A DNA stretch of 49,524 nt from an uncultured Prevotellaceae bacterium. Its GTDB lineage: Bacteria; Bacteroidota; Bacteroidia; Bacteroidales; Bacteroidaceae. Below are positions 34,899 through 43,286 of this stretch, piece by piece; the first letter of the stretch is position 1, and each line of letters begins with the position of its first letter. Under the pieces are notes generated by a model. That model searched no databases. It was given only the letters and a program-made list of their open reading frames with translations, and had not been told where the DNA came from. The position numbers and the translations under genes were made by a program. Location: NCBI GenBank assembly GCA_900321965.1, contig ONYA01000015.1:1-49524 (forward strand). Reading direction: 5' to 3'.

Positions 34899-36116
34899 AT
34901 GTACGACATCAAAAAGATACGCGAAGATTTCCCCATCCTGTCGAGGGAGGTGTACGGTAGGCCGTTAGTCTATTTGGACAATGCCGCCACCACACAGAAG
35001 CCGCTACAGGTACTCGACGCTATGCGTGACGAATATCTCAACGTCAACGCCAACGTCCATCGCGGTGTCCACTATCTCAGTCAGCAGGCCACTGACCTGC
35101 ATGAGGCAGCCCGCGAGAAGGTACGGCAGTTTATCAATGCCCGCAAGACGGAGGAAATCATCTTTACTCGAGGAACGACGGAGGCCATCAACCTGGTGGC
35201 CTCCTCGTTCTGCTTTTCACAGATGCAGCCCGGTGACGAGGTGATCGTCAGCGAGATGGAGCATCACTCCAACATTGTCCCCTGGCAACTGCAGGCCATG
35301 CAGCGCGGCATCGTCGTCCGCCATCTGCCCATTACTGACGATGGTCGTTTAGTATGTTGCGAGGACATCGCGACATACATCACAGAGAGGACACGACTGG
35401 TGAGCATCGCCCATGTCAGCAACGTCCTCGGTACTATCAACCCCGTGGCCGAGATCATCAAAATGGCCCATGAGCGTAACATCCCCGTGTTGGTCGATGC
35501 TGCGCAGAGCGCACCCCACATGGCACTTGACGTACAGCAGCTGGATTGCGACTTCCTGGCCTTCAGCGGCCATAAGATGTACGGCCCGACGGGCATCGGT
35601 GTGCTCTACGGCAAGGAGGAGTGGTTAGAGAAACTGCCACCCTACCAAGGTGGCGGCGAGATGATCGACCGCGTCAGTTGGGAGAAGACCACCTTCGAAC
35701 GCCTGCCCTTCAAGTTCGAGGCCGGCACCCCCGACTACGTAGCCACCCACGGCTTAGCCACCGCCATCGACTACCTCACAAGTGTAGGTCTCGACTCTGT
35801 CGAGGCTCACGAGAAGGAACTGACCCGCTACTGTATGGAGCAGCTGCGTACCATCGACGGTGTGACGATCTATGGCCCCGACGAGCCCCACGACGCTGTT
35901 GTCTCATTCAATGTCGACGGCATCCACCACTTAGACATCGGCACCCTGCTCGACCGTCTCGGTATCGCCGTACGCACCGGCCATCACTGCGCCCAACCGC
36001 TGATGACACGTCTCGGCATACAGGGAACCGTCCGCGCCTCATTCGCCCTATATAATACTAAGGAAGAGATTGATGTGCTGGTCGAGGGCTTACGCCGCGT
36101 GATGCAGATGTTTTAA
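34899..36116 (+). CDS. sufS: Cysteine desulfurase SufS
   Basis: A 405-residue PLP enzyme that takes sulfur from cysteine for the SufBC2D scaffold. The PLP lysine is Lys226 (AFSGHKMYGP) and the persulfide cysteine Cys364 (RTGHHCAQP), the same numbers as in E. coli SufS. His122 in EMEHHSN and LDNAATTQKP are conserved too. In many Bacteroidetes sufS directly follows sufD; here it is about 18 kb downstream behind an SDR gene, with which it shares a promoter. No sufE is visible in the window. A palindromic repeat element begins 30 bp after its stop. Confidence 0.96.
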   Translation: MYDIKKIREDFPILSREVYGRPLVYLDNAATTQKPLQVLDAMRDEYLNVNANVHRGVHYLSQQATDLHEAAREKVRQFINARKTEEIIFTRGTTEAINLVASSFCFSQMQPGDEVIVSEMEHHSNIVPWQLQAMQRGIVVRHLPITDDGRLVCCEDIATYITERTRLVSIAHVSNVLGTINPVAEIIKMAHERNIPVLVDAAQSAPHMALDVQQLDCDFLAFSGHKMYGPTGIGVLYGKEEWLEKLPPYQGGGEMIDRVSWEKTTFERLPFKFEAGTPDYVATHGLATAIDYLTSVGLDSVEAHEKELTRYCMEQLRTIDGVTIYGPDEPHDAVVSFNVDGIHHLDIGTLLDRLGIAVRTGHHCAQPLMTRLGIQGTVRASFALYNTKEEIDVLVEGLRRVMQMF

Positions 36117-36146
36117 GACCAAGACCAACAGACCCACAGACCCACA

Positions 36147-36302
36147 GACCCTCCCCCGGCCCCTCCCTGTGAGGGAGGGGAGTAGATACCAAAGCGATGA
36201 AAGAGAGAAAAGATAGCGCAAAAGATAGCGCAAAAGATAGCGCAAATGATAGCGTAAGAGTAATTACTCCCCTCCCTCACAGGGAGGGGGCGGGGGTGGG
36301 TC
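36147..36302. repeat. 156-bp MITE-like palindromic element at the rnhB start
   Basis: The arms 36147-36184 and 36265-36302 are 38-bp inverted copies with 36 of 38 positions matching. Each contains the shorter palindrome CTCCCTGTGAGGGAG. The ends read GACCC...GGGTC, like the element in sufD. The core has four 12-bp repeats GATAGCGCAAAA (36212-36259). The right part is read in frame as the N-terminus of rnhB. Confidence 0.88.
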
Positions 36303-36943
36303 ACGGTCTCCTCCTTCCTTACTACTATAAAGGAATGATAGAAGCAGGCTGCGACGAGGCTGGCCGCGGCTGCTTAGCCGGCAGTGTCTACGCTGCTGCC
36401 GTCATCCTGCCTGACGACTACGACAATACGCTGCTTAACGACTCCAAGCAACTCACAGAGAAACGGCGCTACGAACTGCGCACCATCATCGAGCGTGATG
36501 CCATTGCATGGGCTGTAGGCATCGTTACACCTGAAGAAATAGACCGCATCAACATCCTTAACGCCTCGATATTGGCTATGCACCGAGCCTTAGACCAGCT
36601 CAAGGTGTGCCCACAGGCCGTCATCGTCGACGGCAACCGCTTCAAACCCTATAGCCGTGTGGTTGACGGTTCACCCGTCAACATTCCCCACACCACCATC
36701 GTTAAAGGCGACGGCAAATACATGGCCATCGCTGCAGCCTCCATCTTAGCCAAGACCTACCGCGACGACTATATGAACCAGTTAGCTGAGGAATACCCGC
36801 AATACGACTGGCAGAAGAACAAAGGCTACCCGACGAAGAAGCACCGCGAGGCTATCCGCCAGTATGGCACGACACCCTACCACCGCATGAGCTACAACCT
36901 GCTGGGGAGCGGTGAACTCTCACTTCCATTTGAAGATATCTAA
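36197..36943 (+). CDS. rnhB: Ribonuclease HII with repeat-derived N-terminal extension
   Basis: RNase HII cuts the RNA strand of RNA-DNA hybrids and removes misincorporated ribonucleotides. The core is complete: [20 protein letters not shown] (catalytic Asp-Glu), [19 protein letters not shown] and [18 protein letters not shown]. Homologs start about ten residues before [10 protein letters not shown]. Here the frame stays open for 46 residues upstream to the ATG at 36197, and these residues ([11 protein letters not shown] then [18 protein letters not shown]) are encoded by the palindromic element. An alternative ATG at 36335, preceded by AAAGGA, would give a protein beginning [10 protein letters not shown] and lacking the extension. 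The core call is certain, the start is not. Confidence 0.9.
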   Translation: MKERKDSAKDSAKDSANDSVRVITPLPHREGAGVGHGLLLPYYYKGMIEAGCDEAGRGCLAGSVYAAAVILPDDYDNTLLNDSKQLTEKRRYELRTIIERDAIAWAVGIVTPEEIDRINILNASILAMHRALDQLKVCPQAVIVDGNRFKPYSRVVDGSPVNIPHTTIVKGDGKYMAIAAASILAKTYRDDYMNQLAEEYPQYDWQKNKGYPTKKHREAIRQYGTTPYHRMSYNLLGSGELSLPFEDI

Positions 36944-36959
36944 CAATAACCATAAAGCA

Positions 36960-37604
36960 ATGAAAAAGACAAAATCATTCTTGGTGGCAGCAGCCACCGC
37001 TTTGCTGACTGCCTGCGGCACTATGGGTCAGGCAGGCAGCGGCAACTCGACATCAGGTAATATCCTTGGTGCTGTCCTCACCGACGTATTGCAGGGGGGC
37101 ACTCTCGGCAATGTCATCACCAGCGTCATCGGCGCCCAGAAGGTTACAGCTGCCGACCTCATCGGCTCTTGGACCTACAGTGGCCCCGGCTGCGCTTTCA
37201 CCAGCGAACAGCTGTTAGCGAAGGCTGGTGGCGAGGTGGTTGCCGGACAGATCAAGGCAAAGGTGCTACCCTACTATCAGCAGATAGGCATCAGTTCTTC
37301 AAACACCGCCATCACCTTCAATCAGGATGGCACCTACTCTGCTTCTTTCCGCGGTACGCCTATGAGTGGCAAGTGGACCTACGACGAGGCCAACAGCCGC
37401 GTAAACCTGCAGGGTCTGCTACTCAGTCTGAACTGCTACGCCAAGCGTAACATAAACGGTATCGCCTTATTGTTCGATGCTTCTAAATTGCTGACAGTCC
37501 TACAGACGGCAGCTGCCATGAGTGGCAACAGCAACATCCAGGCTGTGGGCGAAATTAGTAAGAGCTATGATGGTGTACGTCTGGGATTTGACTTCAGTAA
37601 ATAA
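36960..37604 (+). CDS. DUF4923 lipoprotein
   Basis: A 214-residue lipoprotein; the ATG at 36960 is chosen because it begins the signal peptide MKKTKSFLVAAATALLTACG with the lipobox cysteine at residue 19. The mature protein has a Gly/Ser-rich start (GNSTSGNILGAVLTDVLQGG), then LIGSWTYSGPGCAFTSEQLL and a lipocalin-like tail of beta-strands (GTYSASFRGTPMSGKWTYDE). This matches the Bacteroidetes DUF4923 family of unknown function. It has no acidic surface-export signal, so a periplasmic-face location is likely. It follows rnhB by 16 nt and ends the operon, opposite the 3' end of a minus-strand small RNA. Confidence 0.87.
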   Translation: MKKTKSFLVAAATALLTACGTMGQAGSGNSTSGNILGAVLTDVLQGGTLGNVITSVIGAQKVTAADLIGSWTYSGPGCAFTSEQLLAKAGGEVVAGQIKAKVLPYYQQIGISSSNTAITFNQDGTYSASFRGTPMSGKWTYDEANSRVNLQGLLLSLNCYAKRNINGIALLFDASKLLTVLQTAAAMSGNSNIQAVGEISKSYDGVRLGFDFSK

Positions 37605-37632
37605 CCAAAATTCGGCCAGTGAGGTTTTGGGT

Positions 37633-37788
37633 AAAAAAAAACCTTGGACCTCACGGCCGAAGGTTTATGGTCAATTTTTCGGGCTCTCTTACTTCCCTCA
37701 CGGGAATTGGGAGGATTTACATTTAACACTAATCCTTGGAAACATCCAAGGCAAAAAAAACTATAGATAATCTTTCAACATAAATTCG
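37633..37788 (-). ncRNA. Candidate small RNA of ~156 nt with own -7 element and terminator
   Basis: On the minus strand TATCTTTG (37800-37793) places a start near 37788. The RNA has a stem CCTTGGA/TCCAAGG (37751-37734), a small stem TTCCC-GTGA-GGGAA with a GNRA loop (37706-37693), and ends in AAACCTTCGG...CCAAGGTTT followed by nine Ts (37641-37633). No reading frame of note is present. The 7-mer TCCAAGG occurs in the first stem and again in the terminator, so the 5' part could pair with either. Size and long-range pairing are compatible with 6S RNA, but I could not establish the identity. Confidence 0.6.
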
Positions 37789-37792
37789 AGTG

Positions 37793-37800
37793 CAAAGATA
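37793..37800 (-). promoter_or_regulatory. -7 element of the candidate small RNA
   Basis: TATCTTTG on the minus strand. The nearest TTTG (37827-37824) is 23 bp away, a little long. The region 37801-37872 also holds a 6-bp hairpin (AACACTTAAAAAGTGTT); no convincing -7 element for the plus-strand beta-galactosidase is seen. Confidence 0.6.
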
Positions 37801-37872
37801 CGGTTTATTTTTGGAATAATCGTCAAATAAACACTTAAAAAGTGTTATTGAAAAGTAAAAATAAATGAAAAT

Positions 37873-40266
37873 ATGATAAAACGAAGCATTTCTGTACTAC
37901 TAATTTCAATTTTTGGCCTTTTCTGCACGGTAAATACCGTGTTTGGCAAGTCTGGTAACTTCACTGTCGGTGACAAGACATTCCTACTCAACGGCCAGCC
38001 GTTCGTAGTGAAGGCAGCCGAAGTACACTATCCCCGCATTCCCCGCCCCTACTGGGATCATCGCATCAAGATGTGCAAGGCTTTAGGCATGAACACACTC
38101 TGCCTCTATGTTTTCTGGAACATCCATGAACAGCGCGAGGGTGTGTTCGACTTCACCGGCAATAACGACGTGGCCGAGTTCTGCCGACTGGCACAGAAGA
38201 ACGGCATGTACGTTATCGTACGCCCTGGCCCCTACGTCTGCGCCGAATGGGAAATGGGTGGTCTGCCCTGGTGGCTCTTAAAGAAAAAGGATATACGCCT
38301 GCGCGAGCGCGATCCTTATTTTATGGAGCGTGTTAAAATCTTTGAGCAGAAGGTGGGCGAGCAGCTGAAGCCGCTGACCATCCAGAACGGTGGTCCCATC
38401 ATCATGATTCAGGTGGAGAACGAGTACGGCTCGTATGGCGAGGATAAGCCATACGTCTCGGAGATTCGCGATTGTCTGCGCGAGATTTACGACCAAGCCC
38501 CCTCGGGGGCAGAAGGGGGGGCTTCTATCCTCTTGTTCCAGTGCGACTGGTCTTCCAACTTCGAGAAGAACGGCCTCGACGACCTGACGTGGACGATGAA
38601 CTTCGGTACGGGTGCCAACATCGACGACCAGTTCCGCCGCCTCGGCGAGTTGCGTCCCAATGATCCGAAGATGTGCTCCGAGTTCTGGAGCGGCTGGTTT
38701 GACAAGTGGGGTGCCCGCCACGAGACACGCCCCGCCAAGGATATGGTCGAAGGTATGGACGAAATGCTGTCGAAGGGCATCTCGTTCTCGCTCTACATGA
38801 CCCACGGCGGCACGTCGTTCGGTCACTGGGCTGGTGCCAACTCGCCCGGCTTCGCCCCCGACGTCACCTCCTACGACTACGACGCCCCCATCAACGAGTG
38901 GGGCCTTGCCACCCCGAAGTTCTGGGAACTGCGCAAGATGATGGAGAAGTACGACGCCAACGGTTTCCCCCTCGGGGGACGGAAGGGGGGGTTGCCCGCC
39001 GTTCCCAAGGCGCCCATGCCGATTATCACCGTACCTAAGTTCGAACTGAAGGAATTCCAGCCTCTGCTGATGGGTGGTGCAGGAGAAGGCGAAAGCCGCA
39101 TCATGACCTTCGAAGAGGTAGACATGGGCTGGGGCATGATGATGTACTCCACCGCCCTGCCCGAAATTCCCGTAAAGAGTCTGCTGACGGCCGATGTACA
39201 CGACTTCGCACAGGTGTTTATTGACGGCAAGTACATTGGCAAGATTGACCGTGTGAAGAACGAGAGATCGCTCCTGCTGCCGGCTGTCAAGAAGAACGCC
39301 CAGATTGACATCCTCGTCGAAGGTATGGGACGTATCAACTTCGGACGTGCTATCAAGGACTACAAGGGTATTGTCGGACAGGTGACCTTGTCGGCAGAGA
39401 TAGACAACAATGAGGTGGTGTGGACGCCACGCATCTGGAACAACGTCATGATTCCCGACAGCTACGAGAATGCTGTCACAGCCCTTGGCTATGAGAAGAT
39501 AAACATAGAGAACCCGACCGACCTCGACACCAAGCGCGGTTACTACCGCGGCTACTTCAACCTCTCGAAGGTAGGCGACACCTTCCTCAACTTCGAGACA
39601 TGGGGCAAGGGACAGGTCTACGTCAACGGCCACGCTATGGGCCGCTTCTGGTCTATTGGTCCGCAACAGACGCTCTACGTTCCCGGCTGCTGGCTGAAGA
39701 AAGGCAAAAACGAGATCATCGTCCTCGACATCGTCGGCCCGCGTGAGGCCGTCGTTTGGGGACAGGCTGAGCCTGAGCTGAACAAGCTACAGTTAGAGAA
39801 GTCGAACAAGCACAATAACATCGGCGACAAGCCCGACCTGAACAGTGCCACACCCGTCATGACGGGCAGTTTCAAACCCGGCAACGGCTGGCAGACGGCT
39901 TTCTTCAAAGACGACGCCGAAGGCCGCTACCTCGCCATCGAAATACTATCCACACAGAAGGAGGGTGAGCGCGCTGCCATCGCCGAGCTCTACCTGCAGA
40001 ATCCTGGCGGCCGTCGCATCAGCCGCGAGACGTGGACCACGAAATACGCCAACTCCGAGGAAGAGGACGGCAACCATACCGGCGACAAGGTCTTCGACCT
40101 GCAGGAGTCAACCTATTGGCAGACAGAGAAGTCGGCCACGACTCCCCACCTGCTTGTCATCGACCTCGGTGCCGTTGAGACCATTTCTGGCATTGAGTAT
40201 CTGCCGCGCGCTGAACAGGGTGCTCCGGGCAGCATCAAGGACTTCCGCATCTACGTGCTGAAATAA
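37873..40266 (+). CDS. GH35 beta-galactosidase with C-terminal discoidin-like domain
   Basis: A 797-residue secreted glycoside hydrolase with a signal peptide (MIKRSISVLLISIFGLFCTV). The GH35 TIM barrel covers about 25-350: acid/base Glu184 in VENEYGSYG and nucleophile Glu270 in CSEFWSGWFDKWG. Jelly-roll domains follow, and a C-terminal F5/8 C (discoidin)-like domain covers about 660-797, ending GSIKDFRIYVLK. It releases terminal beta-galactose. Two short GC palindromes are read in frame at residues 209-217 (PSGAEGG region) and 365-373 (PLGGRKGG region); both lie in loops between conserved blocks, so activity may be kept. It is convergent with the M16/GH3 pair. Confidence 0.94.
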   Translation: MIKRSISVLLISIFGLFCTVNTVFGKSGNFTVGDKTFLLNGQPFVVKAAEVHYPRIPRPYWDHRIKMCKALGMNTLCLYVFWNIHEQREGVFDFTGNNDVAEFCRLAQKNGMYVIVRPGPYVCAEWEMGGLPWWLLKKKDIRLRERDPYFMERVKIFEQKVGEQLKPLTIQNGGPIIMIQVENEYGSYGEDKPYVSEIRDCLREIYDQAPSGAEGGASILLFQCDWSSNFEKNGLDDLTWTMNFGTGANIDDQFRRLGELRPNDPKMCSEFWSGWFDKWGARHETRPAKDMVEGMDEMLSKGISFSLYMTHGGTSFGHWAGANSPGFAPDVTSYDYDAPINEWGLATPKFWELRKMMEKYDANGFPLGGRKGGLPAVPKAPMPIITVPKFELKEFQPLLMGGAGEGESRIMTFEEVDMGWGMMMYSTALPEIPVKSLLTADVHDFAQVFIDGKYIGKIDRVKNERSLLLPAVKKNAQIDILVEGMGRINFGRAIKDYKGIVGQVTLSAEIDNNEVVWTPRIWNNVMIPDSYENAVTALGYEKINIENPTDLDTKRGYYRGYFNLSKVGDTFLNFETWGKGQVYVNGHAMGRFWSIGPQQTLYVPGCWLKKGKNEIIVLDIVGPREAVVWGQAEPELNKLQLEKSNKHNNIGDKPDLNSATPVMTGSFKPGNGWQTAFFKDDAEGRYLAIEILSTQKEGERAAIAELYLQNPGGRRISRETWTTKYANSEEEDGNHTGDKVFDLQESTYWQTEKSATTPHLLVIDLGAVETISGIEYLPRAEQGAPGSIKDFRIYVLK
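38498..38521. repeat. Short GC palindrome inside the beta-galactosidase (copy 1)
   Basis: CCCCCTCGGGGGCAGAAGGG followed by four more Gs: five Cs, TC, five Gs, a 5-base spacer and seven Gs. It falls between conserved blocks (REIYDQ and LLFQCDWSSNF) and is read as PSGAEGG. Confidence 0.75.
38967..38991. repeat. Short GC palindrome inside the beta-galactosidase (copy 2)
   Basis: CCCCCTCGGGGGACGGAAGG followed by five more Gs, a close copy of the repeat at 38498. It is read in frame as PLGGRKGG, between MEKYDANGF and LPAVPKAPMP. Confidence 0.75.
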
Positions 40267-40372
40267 ATTCCGCGACCTACGCTGTCTGTACCTTATATGA
40301 AACGCATACGACAGCAGCTGCGCGATACCTGCCGCCACTATGGCATCAGATTCTGGCAGTCGAATCTCTTAA

Positions 40373-43279
40373 CTATCTGTAGACGTCTGCCTTCTTCAGC
40401 TCGACGATCTTGCCGAAGCGGGCGAGGGCTTTCATGTCTGTCAGTTTCTTGTCGCCGATGACCATCCAGACGCGATGCTGGTTGCCGGCAACAAACTGCT
40501 GATGGAACGTCACGACGTCCTGCGTGGTGACGGCAGGCAGCAGCCGCGCCAACTCGGCGTTGGGGTCGGCGGTGTAGCCGTCCATGCGTTCATCGGCCAC
40601 GTACTGGGCCACCTTGCGGAAGGTGGGATAGTGGTTCTGTATGTCGTTCAGCACGCTCTGACGGGCAGCCTCCAGATTCTCCTCCTTCATCGGCATCTGA
40701 CGCAGCAGCGAGTCGATGGTAGCGACGGCCTCAAGCGTCTTGTCGGCCTGAGTACCGGTGACGGTGACGTAGCCGAGCGGTTCGTTGGCGTGCGTAGCCA
40801 GACTGGTCTTGGCACTGATGCCGTTGGTGGAATAGGCTAACGAGCGGAACTCGCGGACGTTCTGGAAGAGTACCGACGACATGCCGCCACCGAAGTACTC
40901 GTCCCACAACGTCATGACGGCGCGCTGCTTAGCGGTAGGCTGCGGGCTGACGGCATCATAGCTGAGGACATAGTTCTGGCGCGACTTCGGCACGTTGTAG
41001 AAGAAGACGGTAGGCTCCGTATACTGCTGCAACGGGCGGTAGGTGTCGGCCTGAGGCTTGGCGGCCTGCGCTAAGGGAAGGGCTTGTTGCGATAACATCG
41101 CAACATACTCGACGGGCTGGCGACCGCAGTAGAACAGCTCGCAGTCATACTGCTGCAACTCGCGGAACAGAGCGAGCAGATCGCTGCTCTTCAGAGCCTT
41201 GATTTCCTGCTTCGACAACTGGAGCAGGTTCGTCGATTTCTGGCCGAACAGGACGCGCTGGAGTAACGGTTTCAACACGTCGTCCTTCTGCTTGCCAAAG
41301 CCCTTACGGTCGACCTTATCGGCATCCTTTGCCTCCTTCAGTGCCTCGTCGTCACCCTTGGCGGAGCGCATGAAATGAGCTAACAGCTCAAGGGCCGGTT
41401 TCAGCTGACTGTCGGGGCCCGTCAGGCTGAGGCTGAAGGTCTTGTTATCGACATCAATGGTCATCGTCGTACTGATGCGCTGCCAGGCCTGCTCCAACTG
41501 CTGCTTCTTCAGCGAGTCGGTGCCGAGGGCGCTCAGGTATGGTGCCAACACCGCCAAGGCGGGGGTGTGGAGCTTGCCCTCCTTGTAGCGCAGGGTGAAG
41601 GTGAAGATGTCGTTGATGGGGTTTGGGGTGTAGTAGAGGATGGGACCTATAGGACTTATAGGACTTATAGGACCTATAGGTCTCATAGGACCCATAGCCT
41701 TTACCGCCACATCCTGCTCAAAGTCGACGGTGCGGATGGCGGTCTGCCGGACGGGCATCTGCTCTAACTGCGCGGCAAAGGCCGACTTCGCATCCATGTT
41801 CTTGGGAGCGACGGGCTTATAGCCAGGCTGTTTCAGCGTCTCCTTGTCGGGGGTGCCGTATTTCTTCGTCAGGGTGATATAGTTGGCTCCGTAGTATTTC
41901 TTGGCAGCGGCCACGACATCGGCCTTCTTCAGGCGCTTAATCTTATCAATCCTGTCGAGGACATCTTGCCACGAACGGCCTTTCGAGAAGATGTCCACCA
42001 GTTTCTGCGCCCGCTGGTTGATGGTCTCCAACTCCCGTTGCGCGTCCATCACCATCTCCTGCTTCAGGGTCTCTATCTGCTGGTCGCTGAAATGGCCGTC
42101 CATCACCTGACGCACCTGTTCCAGGACGTAGCCCTCGGCGGTCTTCATCTTTCCGAAGAGTTTCGGGACGATGAGGATTCCCGAACAGGCGGCATCGTCG
42201 AAGCCGAAGCTCTTGCCGACAGTCAGCATCACCTTATGTTCATTGACCAACGAGTCAAGCAGTCCGGCCTTGCCGTTCGACAGCAGGGTGTTGGCCATCT
42301 CCAAGGCTACAGCGTCGGCCTCATACTCCGTAGGTGCCTTATAGACCAGCGCCTCGATGCCAAGGAGCGGTACGGGCAGCTTGACCTGGTATTTCTCGCC
42401 CGCCGCGATGTCGGGCATAGGACTGTAGCCGCGCTCCGGAACCGGTCCCGTCTGCACACGTCCGAAAGTCTGTTCCAACAGGGCCGTCAACGTGGAGTCG
42501 GGTGTGATGTCGCCGCAGAGAATCAGGCCCATGTTCGACGCCACATAGTATTTCTTGAAAAACGCCGCCATATCCGACAGGCGCGGATTCTTCAGGTTCT
42601 CCGTCGAACCGATGATGGGATAGGCATACGGCTGCTGCTTGAACACCGCGCCGAGGACTTTCTCCTGCACATCGCCGAAGCCGTCGGCAGAGCGGTTCTT
42701 CTCTTCGTAGACGTTCTCCAACTCACCTTGGAAGCCTCGGAACACAGGCTTCATCAGGCGCTCGGAGTTCAGCCAGCACCACTGCTCCATAAACTGCGGC
42801 AGGAAGGAGTTGTAGTAGTAGGTCATGTCGTAACTGGTGCCAGCATTGAGGCCGCTGCCGCCATATTTCGAGATAAGACGGCTGTACTCGTTGGGAATGG
42901 CGTAGTCAGCTGCCTTCAGACTCAGCTCGTTGATATGCTGCTGGATACGCTTGCGCTCAGTCTCGACCTTGGTCTGCGAGAGCAGGTCGTACTGCGCCGA
43001 GATGCTGTCGAGCCACGGTTTTTCTTTCTCGTAGTCGATGGTACCTAAGCGGTCGGTACCCTTGAACATGATATGCTCAAAGTAATGGGCAATACCCGTG
43101 TTCGGGCAGTCCTTGGCACCCGCCTTCACGACCACAGCACCGAAGACCTTCGGCTGCGAGTGGTCCTCGTTGAGCCAGACGGTCATGCCGTTACTGAGTT
43201 TCAGTTCCTGAACCTGCAGCTGTGCGCTGACAGCCGAGGCCGTCAGCGCAGCAAGAAGAAGTAGCCCGATACGTCTCAT
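40373..43279 (-). CDS. M16-family zinc metalloprotease
   Basis: A 968-residue secreted protease. The ATG at 43279 is chosen over the GTG one codon upstream. Signal peptide MRRIGLLLLAALTASAVSAQ. Zinc motif HYFEH at residues 65-69 (GIAHYFEHIMFKG), with the distal Glu in the ELENVYEEKNR stretch. A helical insertion (about 85-130, rich in Lys/Glu/Gln) separates these. A second M16 half lacks the zinc motif, as usual. Around residues 529-548 a tandem GPI/SPI tract (GPMRPIGPISPISPIGPIL) comes from a 9-bp DNA repeat at the link between the halves. It lies 7 bp downstream of the GH3 gene and is probably co-transcribed with it. Confidence 0.93.
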   Translation of the reverse strand: MRRIGLLLLAALTASAVSAQLQVQELKLSNGMTVWLNEDHSQPKVFGAVVVKAGAKDCPNTGIAHYFEHIMFKGTDRLGTIDYEKEKPWLDSISAQYDLLSQTKVETERKRIQQHINELSLKAADYAIPNEYSRLISKYGGSGLNAGTSYDMTYYYNSFLPQFMEQWCWLNSERLMKPVFRGFQGELENVYEEKNRSADGFGDVQEKVLGAVFKQQPYAYPIIGSTENLKNPRLSDMAAFFKKYYVASNMGLILCGDITPDSTLTALLEQTFGRVQTGPVPERGYSPMPDIAAGEKYQVKLPVPLLGIEALVYKAPTEYEADAVALEMANTLLSNGKAGLLDSLVNEHKVMLTVGKSFGFDDAACSGILIVPKLFGKMKTAEGYVLEQVRQVMDGHFSDQQIETLKQEMVMDAQRELETINQRAQKLVDIFSKGRSWQDVLDRIDKIKRLKKADVVAAAKKYYGANYITLTKKYGTPDKETLKQPGYKPVAPKNMDAKSAFAAQLEQMPVRQTAIRTVDFEQDVAVKAMGPMRPIGPISPISPIGPILYYTPNPINDIFTFTLRYKEGKLHTPALAVLAPYLSALGTDSLKKQQLEQAWQRISTTMTIDVDNKTFSLSLTGPDSQLKPALELLAHFMRSAKGDDEALKEAKDADKVDRKGFGKQKDDVLKPLLQRVLFGQKSTNLLQLSKQEIKALKSSDLLALFRELQQYDCELFYCGRQPVEYVAMLSQQALPLAQAAKPQADTYRPLQQYTEPTVFFYNVPKSRQNYVLSYDAVSPQPTAKQRAVMTLWDEYFGGGMSSVLFQNVREFRSLAYSTNGISAKTSLATHANEPLGYVTVTGTQADKTLEAVATIDSLLRQMPMKEENLEAARQSVLNDIQNHYPTFRKVAQYVADERMDGYTADPNAELARLLPAVTTQDVVTFHQQFVAGNQHRVWMVIGDKKLTDMKALARFGKIVELKKADVYR
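41641..41697. repeat. 9-bp tandem repeat encoding GPI/SPI in the M16 protease
   Basis: About six units on the theme GGACCTATA / GGACTTATA / GGTCTCATA. Being 9 bp, changes in copy number keep the frame and only alter the length of the interdomain linker. Confidence 0.85.
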
Positions 43280-43286
43280 CACGTTC

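Noticed and set aside
38278-39666. 462-residue open frame on the minus strand
   Set aside because: Antisense to the GH35 beta-galactosidase, whose catalytic motifs are intact on the plus strand.
40297-40461. Short frame beginning MKRIRQQLRDTC in the GH35-M16 convergent spacer
   Set aside because: About 54 codons that run into the M16 gene on the opposite strand; no recognisable family and no promoter.
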